Positions 28,442 to 36,900 of a stretch of DNA of 64,000 nucleotides are shown here, piece after piece (within the stretch, counting starts at the first letter, position 1; the number at the start of each line of letters is the position of its first letter). The notes beneath the pieces were generated by a model that made no database searches, had not been told where the DNA came from, and saw only the letters and a program-made list of their open reading frames with translations. The position numbers were made by a program, and so were the translations under genes. Source of the stretch: Clostridium sp. UBA1056 (GTDB taxonomy: Bacteria > Bacillota > Clostridia > Clostridiales > Clostridiaceae); the NCBI GenBank assembly GCA_002316385.1, contig DCDL01000024.1, positions 221,749 through 285,748 of the forward strand, written 5' to 3'.

Positions 28442-29958
28442 TTATTTTTTATCTTCTATTTCAGATATACGTCTGCAAATAGTTAGAAACTCCTTTTCAT
28501 ATTCCTCTTTAATATTATCTTCTAATAGCTTATTATCTAATAGGCCACTTAGTTGAGAAAGCCTACATTGAAGAATTAATACTTCATCTTTATTTTCTTT
28601 TAATTTATCACCCTTAGATTTTACATTCTTGTAAGCAAAAAACTTTATTATTTCATCTTGATCTCCAACAAAATTAACTATTTTATTATCTTCTATTTTT
28701 AATACCCTATTACAAACAGTAGAAATCAAATACCTATCATGGGAGACTACTAAAACTGTACCAGTGAACTTTTTTAAAAGTAAACTTACTCTTTCTTTAG
28801 ATAAAATATCCATATAATTAGTTGGTTCATCTAGAATTATTAAATCAGGATTTTCAAGAATTATTTTAGTGAATATAACTCTGCATTTTTCACCCATGCT
28901 TAAATTTCTAATTAAAGTATTCACCCTATCCCCCTTTATAAATACACTTCCTAAATATAGACGAATTATATTTTCAGATTCATTGGTAGATAGTAGATAC
29001 TCCAATATAGTTTCATCTTCCTTAAGCACTTCTAGATATTGTGATAAGCTACTTATCTTCATATTTTTATTTAAGTAAATGTCACCAATAAAATCTTTAT
29101 CAATACCTAAAAGTATATTTAACAAAGAGGTTTTTCCACTACCATTATCACCAATAATGCCAACTTTATCTCCACCAGTTATAGTAAAGTTTACATCTTT
29201 AAATAATAACTTTTTATCAAAGGACTTACTAAGATTTTCAACCCTTAGAGCTGTTTTAAAACTATTTTCATTATGCAGTTTAAGGTTAATTGATGGAGTA
29301 TCCTTCAATCTTTTAACTTCATTCTCCTTTATTTTACTTAACTTTTTTTCCTTTGATCTCATTATAGAAACGTGCTTTTTACTTAAAGCTCTTAAATGAT
29401 CATTAGTACCAGCCATCTTATGTGCTCTATTAAACCACTGTTTTCTTTCGCGAATATTTTCCTCTAAAGCTTTTATTTCCTGTTGTTGTTTATGATATAA
29501 GTTTTCATTTGTTATCTTTTCAAGATCTAATTGTTTTTCATAGGAAGAGTAATTACCTTTATAGATTTTTAGTCCTTCCTTACTTAAAATGAAGGTTTTA
29601 TCTGTAACTTTATCTAAGAAAAATCTATCATGACTTATTATAATCATAGGTTTATTTATAGAATTAATAAGCTTTTCTAGCCATTGAACACCATTTAAAT
29701 CCAAATGATTTGTGGGTTCATCTTACTATATAAATTTTCATCTATAACTCCAATAATAAGATTTGAAGGAATATAACTAATAAACCCTTCATCATAGGTT
29801 ATATTCTGAGTAACTATTTTTTTCAAAGTACTCTTACCTATGCCATTTTCACCTACAAGGCCTATTTTAGAATTATCACTTATTTCAAAGCTTATATTTC
29901 TAAGAATTATACGTCCTTCAAAGGCTTTAGAAATATTTTTTACAATTATCCTACCCAT
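28442..29958 (-). pseudogene. Antibiotic-resistance-type ABC-F protein with internal deletion
   Basis: The gene starts normally at 29958 (AAAGGAG upstream; Walker A VGENGIGKSTL). After about 80 residues the sequence jumps to the DEPTNHLD Walker B of the same domain in another frame, so the first signature motif and surrounding residues are deleted (junction near 29721-29727) and the frame is lost. The remaining 420 codons keep the linker and a complete second domain: GIIGDNGSGKTSLL, LSMGEKCRVIF and LIILDEPTNYMD. LSMGEKCR is typical of Lsa/Vga/CplR-like ribosome-protection proteins. Function is presumably lost. Confidence 0.8.
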
Positions 29959-30059
29959 TGTAACAACTCCTTTTAATAAGATTCATAAGAAGTAGCATTC
30001 CTATGAAGTCTGTTTATCAAAAGGCAATGATATTTACATTTAATTTTAATAAATAAAAA

Positions 30060-30088
30060 GGTTTTAATCACAATTAGCAATTAAAACC
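30060..30088 (-). terminator. Intrinsic terminator in the ABC-F leader (candidate attenuator)
   Basis: On the minus strand GGTTTTAAT pairs with ATTAAAACC across an 11-base loop, followed by TTTTTATTTATT. It stands about 100 bases before the ABC-F start and 220 bases after the leader peptide. The segment at 30234-30244 can pair with 30072-30081 in its left arm and loop, offering an antiterminator. Confidence 0.6.
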
Positions 30089-30310
30089 AAACTTATAACT
30101 CTATAATTGACTCATATAACATAAATAAAAGAATACAAAATTATTATAATAAAAGATATTAAAATTATAAATATAATATCTTTAGTCTGAAAAAACCATT
30201 GTTATATGATTAGAATTAAAAGAATAGATTACCATTGCCTAATTAATTGGATAACAAAAAAACTTTAAATATAGCTATATTTAATTTTTGTTTCGTTATG
30301 CCATATAAAA

Positions 30311-30334
30311 TTAATTAAGAATAGTAATGTTCAT
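30311..30334 (-). CDS. Seven-residue leader peptide of the ABC-F attenuation region
   Basis: ATG at 30334 encodes MNITILN and stops at 30313-30311. GGAGGT (30343-30348) lies eight bases upstream, an excellent ribosome binding site for a tiny frame. It sits about 30 bases inside the predicted transcript and far from the ABC-F gene, as in leader peptides where drug-stalled ribosomes control a downstream terminator. Expression is inferred. Confidence 0.5.
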   Translation of the reverse strand: MNITILN

Positions 30335-30369
30335 CCTTTTGTACCTCCACAGTAAAATATTACAATATT

Positions 30370-30378
30370 ATTATATCA
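30370..30378 (-). promoter_or_regulatory. Extended -10 promoter of the ABC-F leader
   Basis: Minus-strand TGA-TATAAT (30378-30370). The -35 region is poor (TTATAC, spacer 17), which the extended -10 could offset. Confidence 0.45.
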
Positions 30379-30398
30379 TATATTATTATTTTGTATAA

Positions 30399-30818
30399 CT
30401 AGATTTTCTTATTTACTATATATAATCCTGGATATTCTTCATGAAGTAATCCTTCTTTATCTGTCTCATCCATAAGCTCATCCATACCTGCTATATCAGA
30501 TATATACTCCCAATTTTCACCATCAAGAGCATCTATATATGGCACCTCTTCTTCTAATGATGAAATTTCTTCATCTACCTCAAAGTTATCGTCATTCTCA
30601 ACTGTATCAAAATCACTAAAGGATTCAAGATCAATTTTAACCTCTTCATCTTTATTTTTTTCAAATACTTCATCTATTTTTATCGCTTTAACATCATATC
30701 CTTCAATCTCTAAACATTTACCACAATTATCGCAAATCTTGTCTCTATTATATTCACATACATCGCAATCACCACAATTGGTACACACTTTTTTTTCATC
30801 AAAAATACAGTATTTCAT
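30399..30818 (-). CDS. Cys-rich acidic hypothetical protein
   Basis: 139 residues. The first 35 hold eight cysteines at 4, 12, 15, 18, 21, 29, 32 and 35 (CTNCGDCDVCEYNRDKICD, then NCGKC), a spacing suited to zinc or Fe-S binding. The rest is strongly acidic, with Asp/Glu-rich stretches and no membrane segment. No family is recognised. ATG 30818 is chosen because AGGAAG is eight bases upstream; GTG 30827 overlaps it. It is divergent from yajQ. Confidence 0.7.
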   Translation of the reverse strand: MKYCIFDEKKVCTNCGDCDVCEYNRDKICDNCGKCLEIEGYDVKAIKIDEVFEKNKDEEVKIDLESFSDFDTVENDDNFEVDEEISSLEEEVPYIDALDGENWEYISDIAGMDELMDETDKEGLLHEEYPGLYIVNKKI

Positions 30819-30999
30819 TATTATCACTTCCTACGTTATCTTTATTAAACCATTAAATCATTTTAACAAAACTAATAAAAAACTGCAACCCAAAAATAAA
30901 CTTAAATTTTACAAAATATATATAGACATTTTTAAATATATAAATTATTATATATTTATATGTTTTTTACATATAAATTATTTTAAGGAGGTTCTTAGT

Positions 31000-31491
31000 A
31001 TGGCAAGTTCATATTCCTTTGATGTGGTATCTGAAATTAATATGCAAGAAGTTGATAATGCTATTAATCAAGCCCTAAAGGAAATTAAACAGAGGTACGA
31101 TTTTAAAGGTAGTAAAACAGAAATAAATTTACTGAAAGATGAAGTTAAAATCATATCCGATAATGAGTTCAAATTAGATACTGTAATCGATATACTTAAG
31201 GGAAAATTTATTAAAAGAGGTGTCTCTTCCAAAGCTCTTGAGATTGGTAAAATTGATTCCGGTTCCCTAGGAACAGCTAAAGTTACTTGTAAATTAATAA
31301 AAGGTGTATCCACTGAGAAAGCTAAGGCTATGGTGGCAGATATAAAGGCTAGCAAAATAAAAGTTCAGACTCAAATCATGGATGATCAATTAAGAATATC
31401 TGGAAAGAATAAAGATGACTTACAAGAAACGATGCAACTTCTAAAGTCTAAAGACTATGGTATAGATGTACAATTTACAAACTATAGGTAA
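31000..31491 (+). CDS. YajQ family (DUF520) nucleotide-binding protein
   Basis: 163 residues starting MASSYSFDVVSEINMQEVDN, with QRYDFKGSKTEI and a C-terminal DYGIDVQFTNYR: a complete YajQ signature with two ferredoxin-like domains. Relatives bind nucleotides including cyclic di-GMP. The frame is open upstream to 30739, but AAGGAGG at 30985-30991 fixes the start at ATG 31000. Confidence 0.95.
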   Translation: MASSYSFDVVSEINMQEVDNAINQALKEIKQRYDFKGSKTEINLLKDEVKIISDNEFKLDTVIDILKGKFIKRGVSSKALEIGKIDSGSLGTAKVTCKLIKGVSTEKAKAMVADIKASKIKVQTQIMDDQLRISGKNKDDLQETMQLLKSKDYGIDVQFTNYR

Positions 31492-31510
31492 ATCAATTTA
31501 TTTGTAAAAT

Positions 31511-31540
31511 TTGACAAACCCAAAAAAGCTCTGTTAAAAT
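31511..31540 (+). promoter_or_regulatory. Probable promoter upstream of abrB-like gene
   Basis: TTGACA (31511-31516), 18-base spacer, TG-T-TAAAAT (31532-31540). The resulting leader is about 155 bases and very AT-rich; further TATAAT-like boxes follow. Confidence 0.5.
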
Positions 31541-31703
31541 TTAAAAGAATAAGTTATAATAGATATATATTAACTATTACTGTATAATTTAATTGGAATT
31601 GGATAATTTAATAATGTATACAAATTACAATAATAATATATAATAGTTATATACAATTTATACTTATGAAAAAATAAATAACAAACATTAGGAGGAAAAT
31701 ATT

Positions 31704-31952
31704 ATGAAATCAACAGGTATAGTAAGAAAAGTAGACGAATTAGGGAGAATAGTAATTCCAATAGAATTAAGAAGAACTTTAGACATCGAGATAAAGGATG
31801 CTTTAGAAATTTATGTAGATAGAGATCAAATCATATTAAAGAAATATGAGCCAGCATGTTTATTCTGTGGTAATGCTAGAGATGTTAAAAACTATAAAGG
31901 TAAAAACATCTGTGAAGAATGTCTTGACAGTATTGCTAAAATGCAAGAATAG
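31704..31952 (+). CDS. AbrB-family transition-state regulator with C-terminal zinc-ribbon-like motif
   Basis: 82 residues. The N-terminal swapped-hairpin DNA-binding domain is textbook: STGIVRKVDELGRIVIPIEL. The C-terminus has two CxxC pairs (Cys52, Cys55, Cys70, Cys73), which suggests bound zinc, a feature of the clostridial AbrB type. It probably represses stationary-phase or sporulation genes. AGGAGG precedes the ATG; a strong terminator follows. Confidence 0.9.
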   Translation: MKSTGIVRKVDELGRIVIPIELRRTLDIEIKDALEIYVDRDQIILKKYEPACLFCGNARDVKNYKGKNICEECLDSIAKMQE

Positions 31953-31994
31953 TAAGTTCTTACATAATTAATTTAATCTTAAAATAAAATATAA

Positions 31995-32032
31995 ACCGTC
32001 TTGAGTTTTATAATCTCAAGACGGTATTTTTT
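31995..32032 (+). terminator. Terminator of abrB-like gene
   Basis: ACCGTCTTGAG and CTCAAGACGGT (perfect 11-base arms), nine-base loop, then ATTTTTT. Confidence 0.95.
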
Positions 32033-32061
32033 ATAGAATTTTTTCAACAAATTGTAATTAA

Positions 32062-32127
32062 TTGACTATATCCAAAAAAAAGTATATAATAATTCAAGAG
32101 TATATAAGCACTCATTATTGCTTATAC
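32062..32127 (+). promoter_or_regulatory. marR-like promoter with overlapping inverted repeat
   Basis: TTGACT (32062-32067), 17-base spacer, TATAAT (32085-32090). Just downstream, AGTATATAAGCA (32098-32109) and TGCTTATACT (about 32118-32127) form an inverted repeat over the expected start site, a plausible autoregulatory operator. Confidence 0.65.
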
Positions 32128-32147
32128 TATAATTTAGGAGTGATTTT

Positions 32148-32591
32148 TTGAAAATTTATGAAGATCAACAAATAGAAGGAATAGAGAAACTGTTAAGAAG
32201 AGTATGCTTTTATATAAAGAAAAAAGGAAGAACTATATTAGAAGATTATGATATTACACCTGCTCAATTTGAAGCATTGCAGATTATCATAAATAATAAC
32301 GAAGTAACTATTAGCGAACTCAGTAATAAACTTTATCAAGCTCCAAGTACCATTACTGACTTAGTAGATAGAATGGAAAGCAAAGAGCTAGTTCAAAGAG
32401 TTAGGGATTCAAAAGATAGAAGAATAGTTCGAATAAAAGCTCTGGATAAGGGAAACAACATCCTGGGAGCAGTAATTATGGAAAGATGTAAGTTTCTTGA
32501 TTATGCCCTAGAGGATGTGTCTAAGGAAGATAAGGATAATTTTACTGAATACTTAAACATACTAGAGCATGCTTATACAGATGAAAAATAA
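32148..32591 (+). CDS. MarR-family transcriptional regulator
   Basis: 147 residues from TTG 32148, with AGGAGTGAT upstream. The winged helix is clear: ITPAQFEALQIIINN, TISELSNKLYQAPSTITDLV and the wing RVRDSKDRRIVRI. MarR proteins usually repress their own and neighbouring genes until a ligand binds. It is monocistronic, with a good promoter and an overlapping inverted repeat. The ligand is unknown. Confidence 0.93.
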   Translation: MKIYEDQQIEGIEKLLRRVCFYIKKKGRTILEDYDITPAQFEALQIIINNNEVTISELSNKLYQAPSTITDLVDRMESKELVQRVRDSKDRRIVRIKALDKGNNILGAVIMERCKFLDYALEDVSKEDKDNFTEYLNILEHAYTDEK

Positions 32592-32592
32592 C

Positions 32593-32639
32593 AAAAATGC
32601 TGAAGTCTAATTCAAAATTAGTAATACTTCAGCATTTTT
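32593..32639 (+). terminator. Terminator of marR-like gene
   Basis: AAAAATGCTGAAGT and ACTTCAGCATTTTT are perfect 14-base arms; the loop can form a smaller TAATT/AATTA pair. Confidence 0.9.
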
Positions 32640-32719
32640 ATTTATATTTTCACAAATACTCTATAATGTTATTTCTATAGTTTAATTTGTTTTACCTTTT
32701 TGGCTATATATTATCCCCA

Positions 32720-33580
32720 TTATTGATTGGTTATATCATCTCTCATTTTTAATAACAGTTGTTCCTTATCATCCATTAGTTTAGAAATTTTATCATCGTA
32801 AGTAGCTTTTATTGACCAAATCTCTTTTCTATACTCTTCCTCTTTTTGTAGTACTTCTCTTTGAATAGCAATTTTTATTTCATCATCATTTAGCTTCATC
32901 TGTCTCTCGAAATCTTTTGTCATTTTTATTATCTTATCTTCATAGGAGATTTTAACCTCCTTTAATTTACTCTCTAATATATCACTATGCTTCAATTCCT
33001 CATTTAATTTGCTTAAGCAACTATCTTTCTCTCTCTCCATAATTTTTAAATCCTCATTTATTTCCTGATTTATCCTTCTTAGATCTTCTGCCTCATTTTT
33101 ATAGGAATTCAAATCACTAATTTTATCCTTCAGCATTAAATTTAGATCTTTATAGCCTTTGATATCTTCTCGTTCTTTTTCTAGTAAAGCTTTATATTCC
33201 TTTAGAGAATCTTTAAGCTGCTTATTTTCTGACTTTAAATCTTCTAGCTCTTTTTTTATATTACCCATATCCTCTTTTAATTTCTCGTTTTTATTAGATT
33301 CTTCTTCTAAAGTTCCTTTAAAGCTATTAACCATTTCTGAATTTTTAATTTTATTTTTTTCTACAACATTTATGTATATATCTAAAATTCTTTTTATTAT
33401 ACCCTGTAATTCATCTATATCACTTTTAATAAAGTCTGTATTGACTGCAGCTTTATTCACTTCATAGTTTCTTATTATGAGATCCATAAATTCCTTATTA
33501 TTTATCCCCTCCCCCTCAGCTAGACTTTGAAATTTTTCTTTTAATTCATCACTTATTCTTACACTTAAAATTGAATCCAT
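32720..33580 (-). CDS. Ribbon-helix-helix protein with long coiled coil
   Basis: 286 residues. Residues 1-45 (SILSVRISDELKEKFQSLAE, then NKEFMDLIIRNY) form a CopG/Arc-type DNA-binding module; from about 65 to the end there is an almost continuous charged coiled coil. The layout recalls plasmid KfrA-like or partition-linked proteins, but no direct family match is claimed. ATG 33580 is taken as the start (AAGGATG upstream) because it begins the RHH domain; the frame is open to 33619. Nested palindromes lie 40-105 bases upstream. Confidence 0.75.
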   Translation of the reverse strand: MDSILSVRISDELKEKFQSLAEGEGINNKEFMDLIIRNYEVNKAAVNTDFIKSDIDELQGIIKRILDIYINVVEKNKIKNSEMVNSFKGTLEEESNKNEKLKEDMGNIKKELEDLKSENKQLKDSLKEYKALLEKEREDIKGYKDLNLMLKDKISDLNSYKNEAEDLRRINQEINEDLKIMEREKDSCLSKLNEELKHSDILESKLKEVKISYEDKIIKMTKDFERQMKLNDDEIKIAIQREVLQKEEEYRKEIWSIKATYDDKISKLMDDKEQLLLKMRDDITNQ

Positions 33581-33620
33581 TAAATACACATCCTTAAAAT
33601 TTATATAATTAAGCCTCAAT

Positions 33621-33686
33621 TTAAGTATACATTATTCTACATATGTAAACAAGTTAATTTGTTATGTTTACACGATGTATACTTAA
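33621..33686. promoter_or_regulatory. Nested palindromes upstream of the RHH/coiled-coil gene
   Basis: Outer arms TTAAGTATACAT (33621-33632) and ATGTATACTTAA (33675-33686) are perfect. Inner arms GTAAACA (33645-33651) and TGTTTAC (33665-33671) are also perfect. The core GTATACAT occurs a third time at 33819-33826. A cooperative RHH operator or centromere-like site is a reasonable inference. Confidence 0.65.
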
Positions 33687-33720
33687 TAGAAATAAAATAA
33701 TTTTATGTTAATAGATTTTT

Positions 33721-33757
33721 ACCATTCAATATAACCTTTATTATATTGAATGATGGT
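33721..33757. repeat. Stem-loop in the 33.6-34.0 kb intergenic region
   Basis: ACCATTCAATATAA (33721-33734) pairs with TTATATTGAATGATGGT (33741-33757) with a two-base bulge. No T-tract; role unknown. Confidence 0.5.
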
Positions 33758-33877
33758 TATATTAGAATAATTGAATTATCAAAAAGAGGGAGTGGATAGA
33801 AGAACTATTAAAAATCGTGTATACATAGACAAGTTTTGAGATATAAAAAGAGGTACCAATATATCTTATATAATAAA

Positions 33878-33909
33878 AGAGTGTGTCTATTATTGTTTTG
33901 ACACACTCT
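33878..33909 (-). terminator. Terminator of the DUF11 protein gene
   Basis: Arms AGAGTGTGTC and GACACACTCT, 12-base loop; on the minus strand a TTTTATT run follows. Confidence 0.85.
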
Positions 33910-33961
33910 AATTTTATTCATTTGCTGAATTTTTCAATTTTTATTTTACAGTTGAAAAGTT

Positions 33962-36900
33962 TTAGTTCGTTATATTAAATCTTAACTTAACATTTACTTG
34001 ATGCCCTTTTATGATTATAGGATTTCCTACTGAATTTACAGTGACCTTAGTACTTACAGTATAGCCTGGATTTGGAATCTCTACTTTATAATGTTTAGTT
34101 ATTTCCTTCATTTTTCCATCTGCACTTCTATAGGATAATACTATTGAATATAACACATTAATTACAATGTTATACTTTTGGCTTGAAGGTGATATTGATC
34201 TAACTGTCGGAGTTACTTGCAATACTGTATCTACCAATGGGTCACAAGGTGATAAGTTTATAGGAACAAATGCATCATATTTTGATGAATTATTTGTTAT
34301 TCTAGTACTTACAGTATTAGTATTTGTTGTCATAGAAAATCTACTGCCTACACGTCTATAAGTCACAGTAGCCATATTTTGAATACATGGTCTTCTATTA
34401 AATACAGAGTTAGAACTAATAGATCCAACTGTTACATCAAAGGCTACAACAATTGGTTCTAAGCTTCCAGCTGGTGGTACTGGCATATTTGGTATCTTCA
34501 AGTTCATCAAAGTATTAGCTGCTGCTCCTGGTACTGGAACTCCATTAATTTTTATTGTTGAAGGGTTTACAATTAAATTAGTGGGAACTATATCAGATAG
34601 AACTATTCCTGTAAGAGGCATATTTCCTGTGTTATTTAAAATAATTGTATAAGTCAAGATATCTCCTACCCTAGCACATTCACTCGAAACTGATTTAACT
34701 GCTGTTAAACAAGGACTTGGAATTATTATATCTGTGCTAACTCTATTAGTTTTTAATACTCCTATTACTTCTCCATCAAATCCATATGCTATCATAGCGT
34801 GATTACAAACTGTAAATGGTTTGCTTGTTTCTTGACAATACATAGATGAAGAATTTAAATACCTTTTTATATCTTTTATCACTGCATCAAAGGTTATTGT
34901 TAGAGTAGTCATAGTCTGAACTCCAGTAGGTGCTAAAAGATCTGGTAGTGATAATTTGTGAATATCAACTTTTTCTTGAAGTGGTGGTGCTCCATTAATC
35001 CTTACACTTCCTGGAACTACTTCTAATCTCTCATCCAATTTATCAGCTAATATAATGTTGGTAATTTTTACATTTCCTCTATTAGCAATAATAATTGTAT
35101 AACGAAGAGTATCTTTAATCATTGCCCGACATAGATTCACTGATTTAGCTACTGATATATAAGGAGCACTAATAGTTGTAGTAACAACATTAGAAGCTGC
35201 TGTTCTAGTCTCATGTTCAGCACCAACTAAATAGGTTGCTGTAGTTTGATTTGTAGCTACTGTTCCTACACCAGTTACCTTGGCTGAAAAAGTTACAGTA
35301 TTAGAAGACTTTGGAGTAGTTACTGGTAATGATGGAAGAGATAAATTATTTAAAGTTATTTCAATAGGCTTTAGTACTCCATTAACATATATTGAACCTG
35401 GAATTAAAGTCAAATTACTGTCTAATAAATCATTAAGCACTATATTATTTAATGGTTGTAAAGAATTATTAGTAAGAACTACAGTATAGGTTAGTATTGT
35501 TCCTAGGGATGCAGATTTGGAGCATACAGTCTTGGTCATTCCTAAAAGATCTGCATTTACTTTGGCTATAGTTGAACTCTTAGTAGTTGGTGATATTTGG
35601 CCGGTGTAATTATAGGTTATCGGTGTCGCTTCATTGAGGATGCCAATTCCATTACTTAAAACTTTAGCGCTAAATTTTACTGTTATTGACGATCCAATAT
35701 TTAAAGGTGGTAAGGTCATATTATTTAGGTTATTTCCTATCACTGGCACAATAGTATTTCCTACAAAAACTGAATTTGCTTCAACGGCTAAGTTGTCATT
35801 TAATATCTCCGTTAAAGTTCCTCCATTATTAAAGGCTACATTACCAGTGTTAGTTATTGTTATTCTATAGTTAACAGTATCACCTTGATTTGCTGTAGTA
35901 CTAGCTACATAATTACCAGATTCATTAGTTCTAACTTCTTTTACTGCTATAAAATCAGGATTTTTTGATGGGTGATTAACTGTTATTATGGCTGGTGATG
36001 GTGTCTTATTTATAGGTGGCTGTGGTCCAGCAGGATTATAGGATATACTTGCAGTATTGGATATTATAGGTCCTAATCCTGTGATTGTTGCATCAAATAA
36101 TATAACTGTTGTACCTGGATTTTGCGGTCCACCCACAGGTAGTGATGGTAAAGCTATATTAACTAAATCATTGCCAGTGGCTGTTCTAGGTAATCCGTTT
36201 ACAGTTATAGAGTTACTAACTATAGTTAAATTACTATCTAAGATATCATTTAGTGTTCCACCTGTAAATGCGATTCCACATGTATTAGTTATAGTTATTC
36301 TACAATTAACAATATCATCTTCATTTGCCATTTTATCAGATGCGTAGTCACCTTGTTTATTTATTTTAAATTCTTTAACAACTGAATAATCTGCTGTTGG
36401 TTGAACATTAACTATAACTGCATTTGAATCTTTGGTTAATAAAGCTAGGCTAGTTTCAACTCCTTTATAGGATATTGTATCAATATCACTTATAGAGTTT
36501 TTCTTACTTGTAATTACAACATTAAATTTAATTATAGTTGTAGATGGATTTAATGTTGTACCTATAGGTAATTCCCCTAAAGGTATATTTGTTAATCCGT
36601 CTCCTGCAACTACAATACTTTCTTCGTTAACTGTAACTGAGTTTTCATCTAATTTTAAACCATCACTTAGGAATTTGTTAAACGATCCGTCTGTAAGTGT
36701 TACATTTCCAGTATTAGTTACTGATAATATAAAGTTTATAGTATCTCCAACTATAGCAGAAATGTTATCACTTGGAACACCTAAACCATTTACTGTGGCT
36801 TCTTTAGTTACAGTAAAATTAGCATTTGGCTCTATTAAATTAATAATAGCTGTATTTGATATTTTTGATATGATTCCAGTAGTAGTATTATAAGTCAAAT

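Noticed and set aside
30739..30999. N-terminal extension of the YajQ frame
   Set aside because: AAGGAGG and the family N-terminus place the start at 31000; the extension overlaps the divergent gene and has low complexity.
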